A program made the translations under genes and the position numbers. From JACQCV01 sp964639675 (GTDB lineage: Bacteria; Patescibacteriota; Minisyncoccia; Phycocordibacterales; UBA12445): a stretch of 50,570 nt of DNA. Each line of letters begins with the position of its first letter. The first letter of the stretch is position 1. This document shows, in pieces, positions 40,946 through 49,266 of the stretch. The notes beneath the pieces are model-generated. The model made no database searches and was not told the origin of the DNA. It saw nothing but the letters and a program-made list of their open reading frames with translations. Where the stretch lies: positions 1 to 50,570 of the forward strand of contig CAZXEK010000041.1 in NCBI GenBank assembly GCA_964639675.1. The letters are read 5' to 3'.

Positions 40946-41923
40946 ATGCAAGACGAAGCCGTTTTCAGTAAAGGTCTCTATGTCATTTTGGTCTGCTTGG
41001 GGCTGGTTTTTTTATTATCTATTCTACTTATCCAGCAACTATTTATAAAAGCGCCTGAAGATTTTCAGTCAGCTAGATATTTTACAATTGAGAGGGGGTT
41101 ATCAATCGACGAAACGGGGATTTTCTTGAAGCAAAATCGTATTATTAACTCCCCATTTTTTTTTAAGATACTGGTGCCGGTTTTTGGAAAGACAGATAAG
41201 ATTATTGCTGGTGAATATAGATTTGATGATCCTATTAATCTTTTAGATGTTATTAAAAGCGTGACGGATATTGGTTATAAGGGTAGGGCGATTAAGGTAA
41301 CTATCCCAGAGGGATTTACTAATAAAGATATTTCAGAGCTTCTTGAGAAAAAGTTTTCAAATTTTGATAAAGAAAATTTTCTGAAGTTAGCATTATCTAA
41401 GGAGGGGTCACTATTTCCAGATACTTATATTTTTCCAATCTTCTATACTGAAGAGAAAATTATAAATAAAATGTTTGATAATTTTCAGATCAAGATTTCA
41501 GATATCAAATCAGCGATAATCGCATCTAAGAGGACTCGAGAGCAAATAATAATAATGGCTTCGATTCTTGAGAAGGAGGCAAGGACGACAGAGACTCGCA
41601 AGAAGATTGCCGGGATTTTATGGAAGAGGTTAGACGCGGGCAAGCTTTTACAAGTAGACGCATCTTTTCTTTATCTCCTTAATAAACAAAGTAAAGATCT
41701 AACGGGTACTGATTTAAATATTAATTCACCATACAATACCTATGTGTATAAAGGTTTGCCTTTCGGAGCCATATCCAATCCGGGATTAGATGCTTTAACA
41801 GACGCTCTATATCCTGAAGAGTCAAAATATTGGTTCTATCTTTCAGATGATGAGGGTAATATGCACTACGGTGTAACCTTCGACGACCATAAAAAGAATA
41901 AAGTTCTTTATCTCACTCGTTGA
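40946..41923 (+). CDS. mltG: Endolytic murein transglycosylase MltG (YceG-like)
   Basis: 325 residues. One N-terminal transmembrane helix, then a LysM-like region (FTIERGLSIDETGIFLKQNRII) and the YceG catalytic domain: SLFPDTYIFP, IIMASILEKEART (catalytic Glu motif), QVDASFLYLL, SPYNTYVYKGLPFGAISNPGLDAL and YWFYLSDDEGNMHYGVTFDDHKKN. It cuts nascent glycan strands next to the membrane and sets peptidoglycan chain length. Co-transcribed with the preceding membrane protein. Confidence 0.93.
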   Translation: MQDEAVFSKGLYVILVCLGLVFLLSILLIQQLFIKAPEDFQSARYFTIERGLSIDETGIFLKQNRIINSPFFFKILVPVFGKTDKIIAGEYRFDDPINLLDVIKSVTDIGYKGRAIKVTIPEGFTNKDISELLEKKFSNFDKENFLKLALSKEGSLFPDTYIFPIFYTEEKIINKMFDNFQIKISDIKSAIIASKRTREQIIIMASILEKEARTTETRKKIAGILWKRLDAGKLLQVDASFLYLLNKQSKDLTGTDLNINSPYNTYVYKGLPFGAISNPGLDALTDALYPEESKYWFYLSDDEGNMHYGVTFDDHKKNKVLYLTR

Positions 41924-41986
41924 CAGAATTAGATGATTGTGTTAGGTTAATAGTTAGAAATTAAGGATAAGGGAGGTGGGGATAAG

Positions 41987-42295
41987 ATGGAGGGTCGGAA
42001 TTGTCTCCAGTTCTATGACTATGAGTTCGTTGGCAAGACAGTTAGCGCTAAATTTTTGAGGAGCTACTCCCATTTTTATTGGGATGGGTTTGGAGTTAGA
42101 GAGATGAAGTGTTATTTAATCTTGGACAAGGTTGCTTGTCAGGACAGACTTCAGAGGCCAAAACTGAATGAATTCGAGCGTCATCAGATTCAGTACGCAC
42201 TAGATAACTGGCCAACACCTGAAGTAGATAAGCGTTCCGGTAGGATATTCTATGTGGTGAAAAAGGAGGGAAGAGAATATGGAAATTCTCGCTAA
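41987..42295 (+). CDS. Small protein of unknown function
   Basis: 102 residues (MEGRNCLQFYDYEFVGKTVSAKF). GGGAGGTGGGG about 6 nt upstream is a strong ribosome site, so the ATG at 41987 is convincing. A soluble domain with aromatic-rich strands (YSHFYWDGFGVREMKCYLILDKV), then ERHQIQYALDNWPTPEVDK and a basic end. No family recognised. It overlaps the next micro-ORF by 17 nt, forming a two-gene unit upstream of the ATP synthase operon, from which it is separated by a terminator. Confidence 0.65.
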   Translation: MEGRNCLQFYDYEFVGKTVSAKFLRSYSHFYWDGFGVREMKCYLILDKVACQDRLQRPKLNEFERHQIQYALDNWPTPEVDKRSGRIFYVVKKEGREYGNSR

Positions 42296-42380
42296 TCTAT
42301 TGGCCTCTTTGCTGGGGGTTCTTCTTTTGTTGATTTTAGTTCTCAGGTTTGGTGATGACGACAACTTGAAGTTCAACTAG
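42279..42380 (+). CDS. 33-residue single-pass membrane micro-protein
   Basis: MEILANLLASLLGVLLLLIL is followed by VLRFGDDDNLKFN. One hydrophobic helix and an acidic tail. AAAAGGAGGG (42261-42270) gives a very good Shine-Dalgarno with 8-nt spacing. The ATG lies inside the end of the preceding 102-codon gene, so translation may be coupled. The terminator follows 23 nt after its stop. Position just upstream of atpB recalls the small AtpI-type proteins, but sequence gives no support for that. Too short for most gene finders. Confidence 0.6.
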   Translation: MEILANLLASLLGVLLLLILVLRFGDDDNLKFN

Positions 42381-42402
42381 CTTCTCGTCTCGCCATGGCT
42401 AT

Positions 42403-42434
42403 GCCGTCAGAATATCTGGCGGCCTTTTTTATTT
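42403..42434 (+). terminator. Terminator before the ATP synthase operon
   Basis: GCCGTCAG (42403-42410) pairs with CTGGCGGC (42416-42423, one G-U pair), followed by CTTTTTTATTT. Confidence 0.85.
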
Positions 42435-42461
42435 GTACTTTTTTTGTTTTTCGTATATATT
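42433..42461 (+). promoter_or_regulatory. Promoter of the ATP synthase operon
   Basis: TTGTAC (42433-42438), a 17-nt spacer and TATATT (42456-42461). The predicted start at ~42468 leaves only 3 nt before the atpB ATG at 42471. Confidence 0.65.
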
Positions 42462-42470
42462 AATAACCCA

Positions 42471-43223
42471 ATGTCAGAGATTTCTATACAGGCCGAAAAG
42501 ATATTTTCCTTAGGTGGTTTTCCGGTTACTAATTCGCTTATTATGGCACTAATAGTTTTATTTGGCCTGGTCTTCTTCGCAGTTTTGATTAATAAAAGAC
42601 TTGCCATTATTCCAGACAAATTACAATCTCTCTTTGAGATTGTCCTCGAGGGTATTATGGATTTTATGGACACAATTCTTGGCAAGAGAAAAACTACTGA
42701 ATTGTATCTTCCACTTGTCGGCACCATATTTTTCTTCATCCTTTTTTCTAACTGGTCTGGTCTCGTGCCGGGCTTGAGCGCTTTCGGTATATATGAAATA
42801 TCTCATACTTCCGGAGAAGAGATTCTTGTGCCAATTCTTAGGGCGCCATCTAGTGATCTCAATTTTACTTTAGCCCTTGGGATTATTGCTATACTTTCGG
42901 TTAACGTCTTGGGTGTGGCAGCGATTGGCCTGAAGAACCACATGGGTAAGTTTTTTAATTTTGAGAGTCCAGTTATGTTTTTCGTTGGTATTTTAGAGCT
43001 TACATCTGAATTTGTGAAGATGATCTCATTAGCCTTTCGCCTTTTTGGTAACGTATTCGCTGGTGAGGTACTCCTTATGGTCATAGGGATGTTGGCGCCG
43101 TATATTATCCCGATGCCATTTGTCGCCATGGAGGTCTTCGTCGGTTTTATTCAGGCCTTGATTTTTTCTGTTTTAACGTTAGTCTTTATCAGCATGTCAG
43201 TCGAACAGCATGCGAAGCATTAG
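42471..43223 (+). CDS. atpB: ATP synthase F0 subunit a
   Basis: 250 residues from the ATG at 42471, chosen over TTG at 42444 because the promoter ends at 42461. Several membrane helices. The key helix has the essential Arg: SEFVKMISLAFRLFGNVFAGEVLLMVI (Arg in LAFRLFGN), and the next helix carries GFIQALIFSVLTLVFIS. PLVGTIFFFILFSNWSGLVPG is the family signature. It forms the two half-channels that feed protons to the c-ring. First gene of the operon; no separate atpI. Confidence 0.96.
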   Translation: MSEISIQAEKIFSLGGFPVTNSLIMALIVLFGLVFFAVLINKRLAIIPDKLQSLFEIVLEGIMDFMDTILGKRKTTELYLPLVGTIFFFILFSNWSGLVPGLSAFGIYEISHTSGEEILVPILRAPSSDLNFTLALGIIAILSVNVLGVAAIGLKNHMGKFFNFESPVMFFVGILELTSEFVKMISLAFRLFGNVFAGEVLLMVIGMLAPYIIPMPFVAMEVFVGFIQALIFSVLTLVFISMSVEQHAKH

Positions 43224-43265
43224 TTTATTCGTTAGAACTTAGTAATTAATAATTTATAGAAATAT

Positions 43266-43493
43266 ATGTCACCAGAAATAATAAAGATTGCTGTTATAGG
43301 TTTTATAATGGGCGTTGGTACTATTGCCCCAGCCATCGCTATCGCTATTATTGGGTCACGATCAGCTGAGGCTATCGGCAGGAATCCGGAGGCCGCTCCT
43401 AAGATTCAAACAGCGATGATTTTGGCTTTGGCTTTCGCTGAGGCTATCGCTATTTATGGCCTAGTCGTGTCTTTGATTATCAAGTTTGTATAG
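43266..43493 (+). CDS. atpE: ATP synthase F0 subunit c
   Basis: 75 residues, two helices with the conserved R-N-P loop (residues 39-41). The ion-binding acid is Glu59 in ALAFAEAIAIYG. The Na+-type signature (Gln in helix 1 and Ser/Thr after the Glu) is missing, because the Glu is followed by Ala, so proton coupling is likely. GVGTIAPAIAIAIIGSRSAEAIGRNPEA is helix 1. No Shine-Dalgarno (upstream AATTTATAGAAATAT). Confidence 0.96.
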   Translation: MSPEIIKIAVIGFIMGVGTIAPAIAIAIIGSRSAEAIGRNPEAAPKIQTAMILALAFAEAIAIYGLVVSLIIKFV

Positions 43494-43499
43494 GTTTAG

Positions 43500-44006
43500 A
43501 TGGAGTCTCTTTTTACCCATTTGGGAATAGACTGGAGGTTGCTAGTAGCCCAGGGGGTCAACTTTTTCTTGCTTGTCCTTTTACTGAACTACTTTCTCTA
43601 TAAGCCGTTAGTCAAATTGATAAATGAGAGGCGTCAGAAAATAGAACAGGGCCTTTCAAATGCCAAAGAGGCGGAAGATCGGCTAAGAGAGGCAGAGGTT
43701 TGTAAGCAAGAGAAGATTGTTGAGGGAGAGAAGGTGGCCCTAGCAATGATCGTTGATGCGAATAAGGATGGTGAGGTTAATAAGAAAAATATTATTAAAA
43801 AAGCTGAAATGGAGGCCGAGGTTATCAAGCAAAAGAGCGAAGATCTGGGACGTCGGCTTATTCAAAGGGAGATAGCATCGCTTCAGAATAATGCTCGTGA
43901 ATTAGTAGAGAAGGCAATCTTCGCCTCTGTACGGTTGCATCCAGAGGAGATTGATAAGAGGCTTATTGATGATGCGGTGGGGGCAATAAAAGTTTTAAAA
44001 TTGTAA
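43500..44006 (+). CDS. atpF: ATP synthase F0 subunit b
   Basis: 168 residues: an N-terminal membrane helix (QGVNFFLLVLLLNYFLYKPL) and then a long right-handed coiled-coil helix rich in charge (ERRQKIEQGLSNAKEAEDRLREAEVCKQEKIVEG). It is the peripheral stalk. The start is 6 nt after atpE; the stop overlaps the first base of atpH. Confidence 0.94.
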   Translation: MESLFTHLGIDWRLLVAQGVNFFLLVLLLNYFLYKPLVKLINERRQKIEQGLSNAKEAEDRLREAEVCKQEKIVEGEKVALAMIVDANKDGEVNKKNIIKKAEMEAEVIKQKSEDLGRRLIQREIASLQNNARELVEKAIFASVRLHPEEIDKRLIDDAVGAIKVLKL

Positions 44007-44389
44007 TGATATACAGTAGTACATTATATGCCAGGTCCTTATTTTTGATTTTAAGTGAGGTAGAACCCGCAGGGCACAGCTTGATATTTAAAAATTTCTG
44101 GAAGACAGTTTTGAAAAATGGGGATCAATCCAAACTGAAAAATATTATCGATTCTTTTGAAGAGTTAGTTGTCAGAAGCAGAGGTGGCCGAGTTATTATT
44201 TTAGAAACGGCCAGAGAGTCCGATGATCTTTTAGAAAAGTTGAAGAGATTGTTTAAACCAGATGATTTGGTTAAGAAGATTATAAATCCTAAGTTAGTTT
44301 CCGGGGTTCGGGTGGAGTTAGATCATGGCATGGAACTCGATTATAGTTTGGAGAGAAAATTTAGGAAGATTTTTATAAGGGGGATCTAA
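44006..44389 (+). CDS. atpH: ATP synthase F1 subunit delta (short)
   Basis: 127 residues versus the usual ~175. The C-terminal part is recognisable (NPKLVSGVRVELDHGMELDYSLERKFRKIF) along with the start STLYARSLFLIL, so the N-terminal helical bundle is contracted. It links the stalk to the top of F1. Start overlaps atpF by one base (TAATG). Confidence 0.88.
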   Translation: MIYSSTLYARSLFLILSEVEPAGHSLIFKNFWKTVLKNGDQSKLKNIIDSFEELVVRSRGGRVIILETARESDDLLEKLKRLFKPDDLVKKIINPKLVSGVRVELDHGMELDYSLERKFRKIFIRGI

Positions 44390-44411
44390 ATAATTTTATT
44401 TATATAACGAG

Positions 44412-45944
44412 ATGAATTACGATATTGTAGAAAAATTAAAGAGGGATATCGCAGGTTTTAAAGATGATGTAAAACTTGAGACTGTTGGCAGGGTGGTAGA
44501 AACCTCAGATGGTATCGCCAGGATTTCTGGTTTGGATGCGGTTCTTAATAGGGAGTTAATTCAGATAGAGACTGACAGTGGAGATATTCCGGCGCTGGTG
44601 CTTAATTTGGAGCAGGGTTTTGTTGGTTCTATTATATTGGGTGAATCAGAAAAGGTTAAAACTGGTGATAAGGTTAAGAGTACTGGTAGGGTTTTGTCTG
44701 TTAAAGTTTCGGAGGAGATGGTTGGCAGGGTTGTCGATGCTTTGGGTGAGCCTATCGATGGTAGGGGTGTAATCTTTAAGAATAGAGGTGAGGCTTCTGA
44801 CTATCCGCTTGAAAAAGCGGCACCATCTGTTCTAGCTCGTGAATCAGTCAAGATACCTTTGCATACTGGAGTGAAGTCAGTAGATGCCATGATTCCTATT
44901 GGCCGTGGACAGAGAGAGCTCATCATCGGAGATAGGCAGACAGGCAAGACTGCTATTGCTCTGGATACTATTATTAATCAAGGTAGGGAGACTGGTGAAT
45001 CTAGAGTGGTTTGTATATATGTGGCAATTGGCCAGAAGAGTTCTAAGCTTGCCAAAATTGTAAAAATGCTTGAAGAGAAGGGTGCCTTAAAATATACGAT
45101 TGTGGTTGCCGCTTCCGCTTCAGATCCGGCATCGATGCAATACTTAGCTCCATATACCGGCTGTGCCATCGGGGAATATTTTAGAGACAGTGGTCAGGAC
45201 GCTTTGATTGTCTATGACGATTTATCCAAACATGCTGATGCTTATCGTCAGCTATCCTTACTTCTTCGAAGGCCACCCGGAAGAGAAGCTTATCCTGGAG
45301 ATATATTTTATCTTCATGCTAGGTTACTTGAAAGAGCTGCCAAATTAGATAAGGCCCATGGTGGCGGATCGCTGACCGCTTTACCGATAATTGAAACGAA
45401 ACTTGGTGATGTTTCAGCTTACGTCCCGACAAATGTTATATCAATTACTGATGGGCAGATCTATCTTGAATCATCTTTATTTTTTAGAGGTGTGCGGCCG
45501 GCTATTAATGTCGGTCTATCAGTATCTCGCGTCGGGTCATCTGCTCAGACTAAGGCGATGAAGAAGGTGGCCGGCAAGCTTCGTCTTGATCTCGCTCAGT
45601 TTAGAGAGCTCCAAGCCTTCTTGCAGTTTGCCTCAGATCTTGATGAGGCGACAAAGCAGAAGATTAAAAGAGGGGAACTTCTAACTGAAATATTGAAACA
45701 GATTGATGGTTCACCTATGAGCTTTGATAAACAGGTTGTGGTTCTCTACGCAGCGTTGAATGGTTTCTTGGATAATCTTTCTATTCTAGAGGTCAGAAAT
45801 TTTGAAGAAAAATTTCTGGAGTATATGGAGAGCTTGCATATGACCGATGTGATCCAACCACTAAGAGATACTGCCAACCTTGATGAAGTAACAGAGGGAA
45901 ATTTACGCATTGCCATTGAAGATTTCAAAAGTTTGAATAAATAA
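44412..45944 (+). CDS. atpA: ATP synthase F1 subunit alpha
   Basis: 510 residues, full length. P-loop GDRQTGKT near residues 173-180, IYVAIGQKSSKLAKIVKMLEEKGAL, LIVYDDLSKHADAYRQLSLLLRRPPGREAYPGD, and the SVSRVGSSAQTKAMKKVAG arginine-finger segment. It alternates with beta in the catalytic hexamer and binds non-exchangeable ATP. Confidence 0.97.
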   Translation: MNYDIVEKLKRDIAGFKDDVKLETVGRVVETSDGIARISGLDAVLNRELIQIETDSGDIPALVLNLEQGFVGSIILGESEKVKTGDKVKSTGRVLSVKVSEEMVGRVVDALGEPIDGRGVIFKNRGEASDYPLEKAAPSVLARESVKIPLHTGVKSVDAMIPIGRGQRELIIGDRQTGKTAIALDTIINQGRETGESRVVCIYVAIGQKSSKLAKIVKMLEEKGALKYTIVVAASASDPASMQYLAPYTGCAIGEYFRDSGQDALIVYDDLSKHADAYRQLSLLLRRPPGREAYPGDIFYLHARLLERAAKLDKAHGGGSLTALPIIETKLGDVSAYVPTNVISITDGQIYLESSLFFRGVRPAINVGLSVSRVGSSAQTKAMKKVAGKLRLDLAQFRELQAFLQFASDLDEATKQKIKRGELLTEILKQIDGSPMSFDKQVVVLYAALNGFLDNLSILEVRNFEEKFLEYMESLHMTDVIQPLRDTANLDEVTEGNLRIAIEDFKSLNK

Positions 45945-45948
45945 AAAA

Positions 45949-46878
45949 GTGGAATCGTTGCAAACAATCAAGGGTCGCTTAAGGGCGGTAAATAATATTG
46001 GTAAGATAACCAGGGCGATGGAGGTTGTGGCTGCGACAAAAATGAGAAAGTCTCAGGAGTTGGCCATTAATTCCAGGCCTTACGCTTTTCAGGTTTTAAA
46101 ACTACTTTCGAGGCTTGTCGATCACAAAACCGCAACCACCCCACTTCTCTCTGACAGAGGGACAAAGCGAACTCTTATGGTCATTATCTCTTCAGATCGT
46201 GGCTTGGTTGGATCTTTTAATAATCAACTCTTTCGTTTGGCCCAGGACTTTATTAAGTCAGACCGCTTGTCTGGGGAACTTCTTAAGGTTGTGACGATTG
46301 GCAAGAAAGCTCTTAATTTTGCAGAGAAAAATGGTTACAATATTGAGCAGAAGTTCTTGAATTTTGGCAATCTAGTTAAGCCGGAACAGATGGAGGTTGT
46401 GTCTCTCTTAATCATTAATGGTTTCTTGGCTCACAAGTGGGACAAGGTCGTAATAATTTCTATGAACTTTAAAACGACCATAACGCAAGTGCCGTTATTA
46501 CGACAGGTTTTACCAATCAATTTTGAGATGATTAAAAAGACCGTCAAAGATATAATTCCAGAGCACGGTCGTTATGCAGACACAGAAGATCTAAGTAGTT
46601 TTGAAAATGTAGAGCCGACTGACTATATTTTTGAACCCTCAAAAAACCAGATTTTAAACAGCTTGACGCCACATCTTATTAAAATGCAGTTCTACCATCT
46701 TATGCTTGAAGCTAATGCCTCAGAACACTCTGCTCGTCGAGTGGCGATGAAGACTGCCTCGGATAATGCTGATCAAGTGTCAGGTAGGCTCTCGATGGAT
46801 TATAACAAAGCCAGACAGTCAAATATTACCAGAGAGCTTATAGAGATCACGTCGACTCAGAGCGCATTACAAGGTTAA
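45949..46878 (+). CDS. atpG: ATP synthase F1 subunit gamma
   Basis: 309 residues from a GTG, 4 nt after atpA. N-terminal QTIKGRLRAVNNIGKITRAMEVVAATKMRKSQ and C-terminal SEHSARRVAMKTASDNADQVSGRLSMDYNKARQSNITRELIEI form the coiled-coil rotor axle. The middle Rossmann part has VIISSDRGLVGSFNNQLF. Slightly longer than usual (~290). It drives the conformational cycle in beta. Confidence 0.95.
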   Translation: MESLQTIKGRLRAVNNIGKITRAMEVVAATKMRKSQELAINSRPYAFQVLKLLSRLVDHKTATTPLLSDRGTKRTLMVIISSDRGLVGSFNNQLFRLAQDFIKSDRLSGELLKVVTIGKKALNFAEKNGYNIEQKFLNFGNLVKPEQMEVVSLLIINGFLAHKWDKVVIISMNFKTTITQVPLLRQVLPINFEMIKKTVKDIIPEHGRYADTEDLSSFENVEPTDYIFEPSKNQILNSLTPHLIKMQFYHLMLEANASEHSARRVAMKTASDNADQVSGRLSMDYNKARQSNITRELIEITSTQSALQG

Positions 46879-46892
46879 TAATTAAGAACATT

Positions 46893-48293
46893 ATGGTAAG
46901 TCTAAATGTCAAAGAAAGAAAGGTTGGTAAAATTGTCCAAATTATTGGATCGATTGTTGATATTTCGTTTTCGGAAGATCTACAGTTGCCAGGTATAAAT
47001 AATGCTTTAGTTATTGAGAATAGTGGCAAGTCAATTTTTCTCGAAGTTGCTAGACATCTAGAGCCTGGTCTGGTGAGGGCTATCTCTCTATCTTCTACTG
47101 ATGGGCTCGCCCGCGGAGTAGAGGTTTGTGACACAGGGGGTCCGATAACTGTTCCTGTCGGGCAGGAGGTTTTGGGTAAACTTTTCGATGTTACCGGTAA
47201 CTTGATTGATGATCGAAGTGAGTCTTCGAACATTAAATTTAGCAAGAGATGGCCGATTCACAGAAGCGCTCCAACTCTTATGGAACAGTCTCTAGATGTC
47301 GAAATATTTCAGACTGGACTCAAGGTAATCGACCTTCTGGCGCCATTTGTTAAGGGTGGCAAGGTCGGGCTCTTTGGTGGGGCCGGGGTGGGGAAGACAG
47401 TGCTTTTGATGGAGCTTATCAGAAATGTAGCCGCAGAGTCAGGTGGCGCTTCAGTTTTTGCTGGTGTCGGTGAGAGGACAAGAGAGGGTAACGATCTTTA
47501 TAATGAGATGAAAGATTCTGGAGTCTTAGGGAAAACCGCCCTTGTCTTTGGTCAGATGAATGAGGTGCCAGGAGCTAGACTTAGGGTGGCATTGACTGCC
47601 CTGACCATGGCCGAATATTTTAGAGATGAGGAGTGTAAAGATGTACTTCTTTTTATTGACAATATTTTTAGATTTTCACAGGCTGGGTCTGAGGTGTCGA
47701 CACTTCTGGGTAGGTTGCCATCAGCTGTCGGTTATCAGCCGACACTTGCTGAGGAGATGGGTAAGCTCCAGGAGAGAATCACTTCGACCAAGAATGGTTC
47801 TGTTACATCTGTTCAGGCTATCTATGTTCCGGCAGATGACATTACTGATCCGGCCCCAGCTACTACTTTCGCACATCTCGACTCAACGATTGTTTTATCA
47901 AGAGCCTTAACCGAAATAGGTATATATCCAGCCGTAGATCCACTGTCCTCGTCCTCAACAGCTCTTGATCCGAAGATTGTAAGTGCTAAGCACTATACTG
48001 TAGCCAGAGAGGTTCAGAAGATTTTGCAAAGATATCGGGAGCTTCAAGACATCATCGCTGTTTTGGGTATGGAAGAGCTCTCAGATAGCGACAAGTTGAC
48101 TGTCACTAGGGCGAGGAAGGTTCAAAAGTTTTTGTCGCAGCCATTTTTCGTTGCCGAGACCTTCACCGGTAGAGCGGGGAAATATGTACCACTTGAGAAG
48201 ACGGTCGCTGACTTCGAGGCCATTCTTGCTGGTAAATATGATGACAAGACAGAGGATTTCTTTTATATGAAGGGAGGGCTAGAAGAGAATTAA
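46893..48293 (+). CDS. atpD: ATP synthase F1 subunit beta
   Basis: 466 residues, full length. P-loop GGAGVGKTVLLMELI (~162-176), FAGVGERTREGNDLYNEM (catalytic Glu), LLFIDNIFRFSQAGSEVSTLLGRLPSAVGYQPTL and the DELSEED region as MEELSDSDKLTV, in which the acidic cluster is weakened. It holds the catalytic sites that make ATP from ADP and phosphate. Confidence 0.97.
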   Translation: MVSLNVKERKVGKIVQIIGSIVDISFSEDLQLPGINNALVIENSGKSIFLEVARHLEPGLVRAISLSSTDGLARGVEVCDTGGPITVPVGQEVLGKLFDVTGNLIDDRSESSNIKFSKRWPIHRSAPTLMEQSLDVEIFQTGLKVIDLLAPFVKGGKVGLFGGAGVGKTVLLMELIRNVAAESGGASVFAGVGERTREGNDLYNEMKDSGVLGKTALVFGQMNEVPGARLRVALTALTMAEYFRDEECKDVLLFIDNIFRFSQAGSEVSTLLGRLPSAVGYQPTLAEEMGKLQERITSTKNGSVTSVQAIYVPADDITDPAPATTFAHLDSTIVLSRALTEIGIYPAVDPLSSSSTALDPKIVSAKHYTVAREVQKILQRYRELQDIIAVLGMEELSDSDKLTVTRARKVQKFLSQPFFVAETFTGRAGKYVPLEKTVADFEAILAGKYDDKTEDFFYMKGGLEEN

Positions 48294-48297
48294 ACAT

Positions 48298-48537
48298 ATG
48301 TTGCTTACCATAACTTCTTTAAATAAAATTGAGTATAAAGATGAGGTAGCCGGTCTCAATGTAAAGACTTGGTCTGGTGAGATTACTGTTTTAAGTGGGC
48401 ATCGGCCATTGGTCAGTATTCTTCTGAAATGTACTGCTAAAATTATGACGAAAGACAATAAAAAGATTCCTTTTGAAATTAGATCTGGCTTTTTGGAGGT
48501 GGATGATAATAATAGATTAAATCTACTTGTTGACTAA
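48298..48537 (+). CDS. atpC: ATP synthase F1 subunit epsilon, N-terminal domain only
   Basis: 79 residues versus 130-140 in most bacteria. The N-terminal beta-sandwich (MLLTITSLNKIEYKDEVAGLNVKTWSGEITVLSGHRPLV, then FEIRSGFLEVDDNNRLNLLVD) is complete. The C-terminal helical hairpin that inhibits ATP hydrolysis in other bacteria is missing. The enzyme should therefore lack epsilon-type inhibition. Starts 4 nt after atpD and is followed at once by a bidirectional terminator. Confidence 0.9.
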   Translation: MLLTITSLNKIEYKDEVAGLNVKTWSGEITVLSGHRPLVSILLKCTAKIMTKDNKKIPFEIRSGFLEVDDNNRLNLLVD

Positions 48538-48562
48538 AAAAAAGACCCCGCTTGGCGGGGCT
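48534..48562. terminator. Bidirectional terminator after atpC
   Basis: CCCCGC-TTG-GCGGGG (48546-48560), flanked by A9 on one side, so T9 follows it on the minus strand. Same hairpin as at 16003. It ends the ATP synthase operon and the minus-strand gene at 48568. Confidence 0.85.
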
Positions 48563-48567
48563 TAAGT

Positions 48568-49149
48568 TTACAAGGTTAGTTTATCTAGGTCGACAAAATA
48601 AGTTTTTTCTTTACCAGATTCGAACTGACAGTAATCAACGTGGCAGTAGGTTGTGACCTTAATCTTAGGGATATGAAAAATAATCCTCCTGTTTGCTAAA
48701 GCCAGGCCATGTAGAGCTTGAGCGGGGAAGATATTATGAGACGTGGCCTTACCACATGGCATATGTATGTAGAGGGCAACCTGCTTCATCCTTTTTAGGC
48801 TGAGTGATTCTTTGATTTCAAACAAGAGATCATTTGCCATCGTACTTCCCGGTTCATTTATGGCAAGAGTGAGATTGTCACCGTATTCAGGACAGATGTT
48901 ATTGATTAGTCTTAGCGCACCACCGTTTCTAGTCAGTACGTGAATTCTTGGTTTATTTACTATTTCACTAGTCTTAAGTAGCTTTGCTTTATAGTTAAAG
49001 GCGTCAAAGAATCTATCTCCATCGGCGCATGTGACCATCACCAGACCATTTTCAAGATCTAGCTCCTGCTCCTCTACGTCTCTCAGGACACCTATTTTTC
49101 TGAAATTTCTGATCTGCGCGTAATCTTGCGGATAAAGATGTTTGATCAT
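48568..49149 (-). CDS. Beta-carbonic-anhydrase-like protein
   Basis: 193 residues from an ATG with GGAGGT 8 nt upstream. Two motifs resemble the beta-carbonic anhydrase metal site: VMVTCADGDRFFDAF (Cys and Asp, cf. CADSR, here with an extra residue before the Arg) and YIHMPCGKATS (HxxCG). Between them IHVLTRNGGALRL resembles the RNAGG segment. Thus the zinc set Cys/His/Cys may be kept. In true enzymes CADSR is tightly conserved, so activity (CO2 to bicarbonate) is uncertain and a diverged member with another role is possible. A lone monocistronic gene between the ATP synthase terminator and gapA. Confidence 0.5.
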   Translation of the reverse strand: MIKHLYPQDYAQIRNFRKIGVLRDVEEQELDLENGLVMVTCADGDRFFDAFNYKAKLLKTSEIVNKPRIHVLTRNGGALRLINNICPEYGDNLTLAINEPGSTMANDLLFEIKESLSLKRMKQVALYIHMPCGKATSHNIFPAQALHGLALANRRIIFHIPKIKVTTYCHVDYCQFESGKEKTYFVDLDKLTL

Positions 49150-49232
49150 GACCAGATACCTCCTTCACCCCAAGTAATATCGGACGGTTTTCAAAGATCT
49201 TTTATCATCTAGGCTACACCATTTCAAAACCA

Positions 49233-49260
49233 TTGGCAATGATTATGAAAGTGCTATCAT
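49233..49260 (+). promoter_or_regulatory. Promoter of gapA, leaderless
   Basis: TTGGCA (49233-49238), a 16-nt spacer and TATCAT (49255-49260). The predicted start at 49267 is the first base of the ATG. Confidence 0.65.
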
Positions 49261-49266
49261 ATAGCG

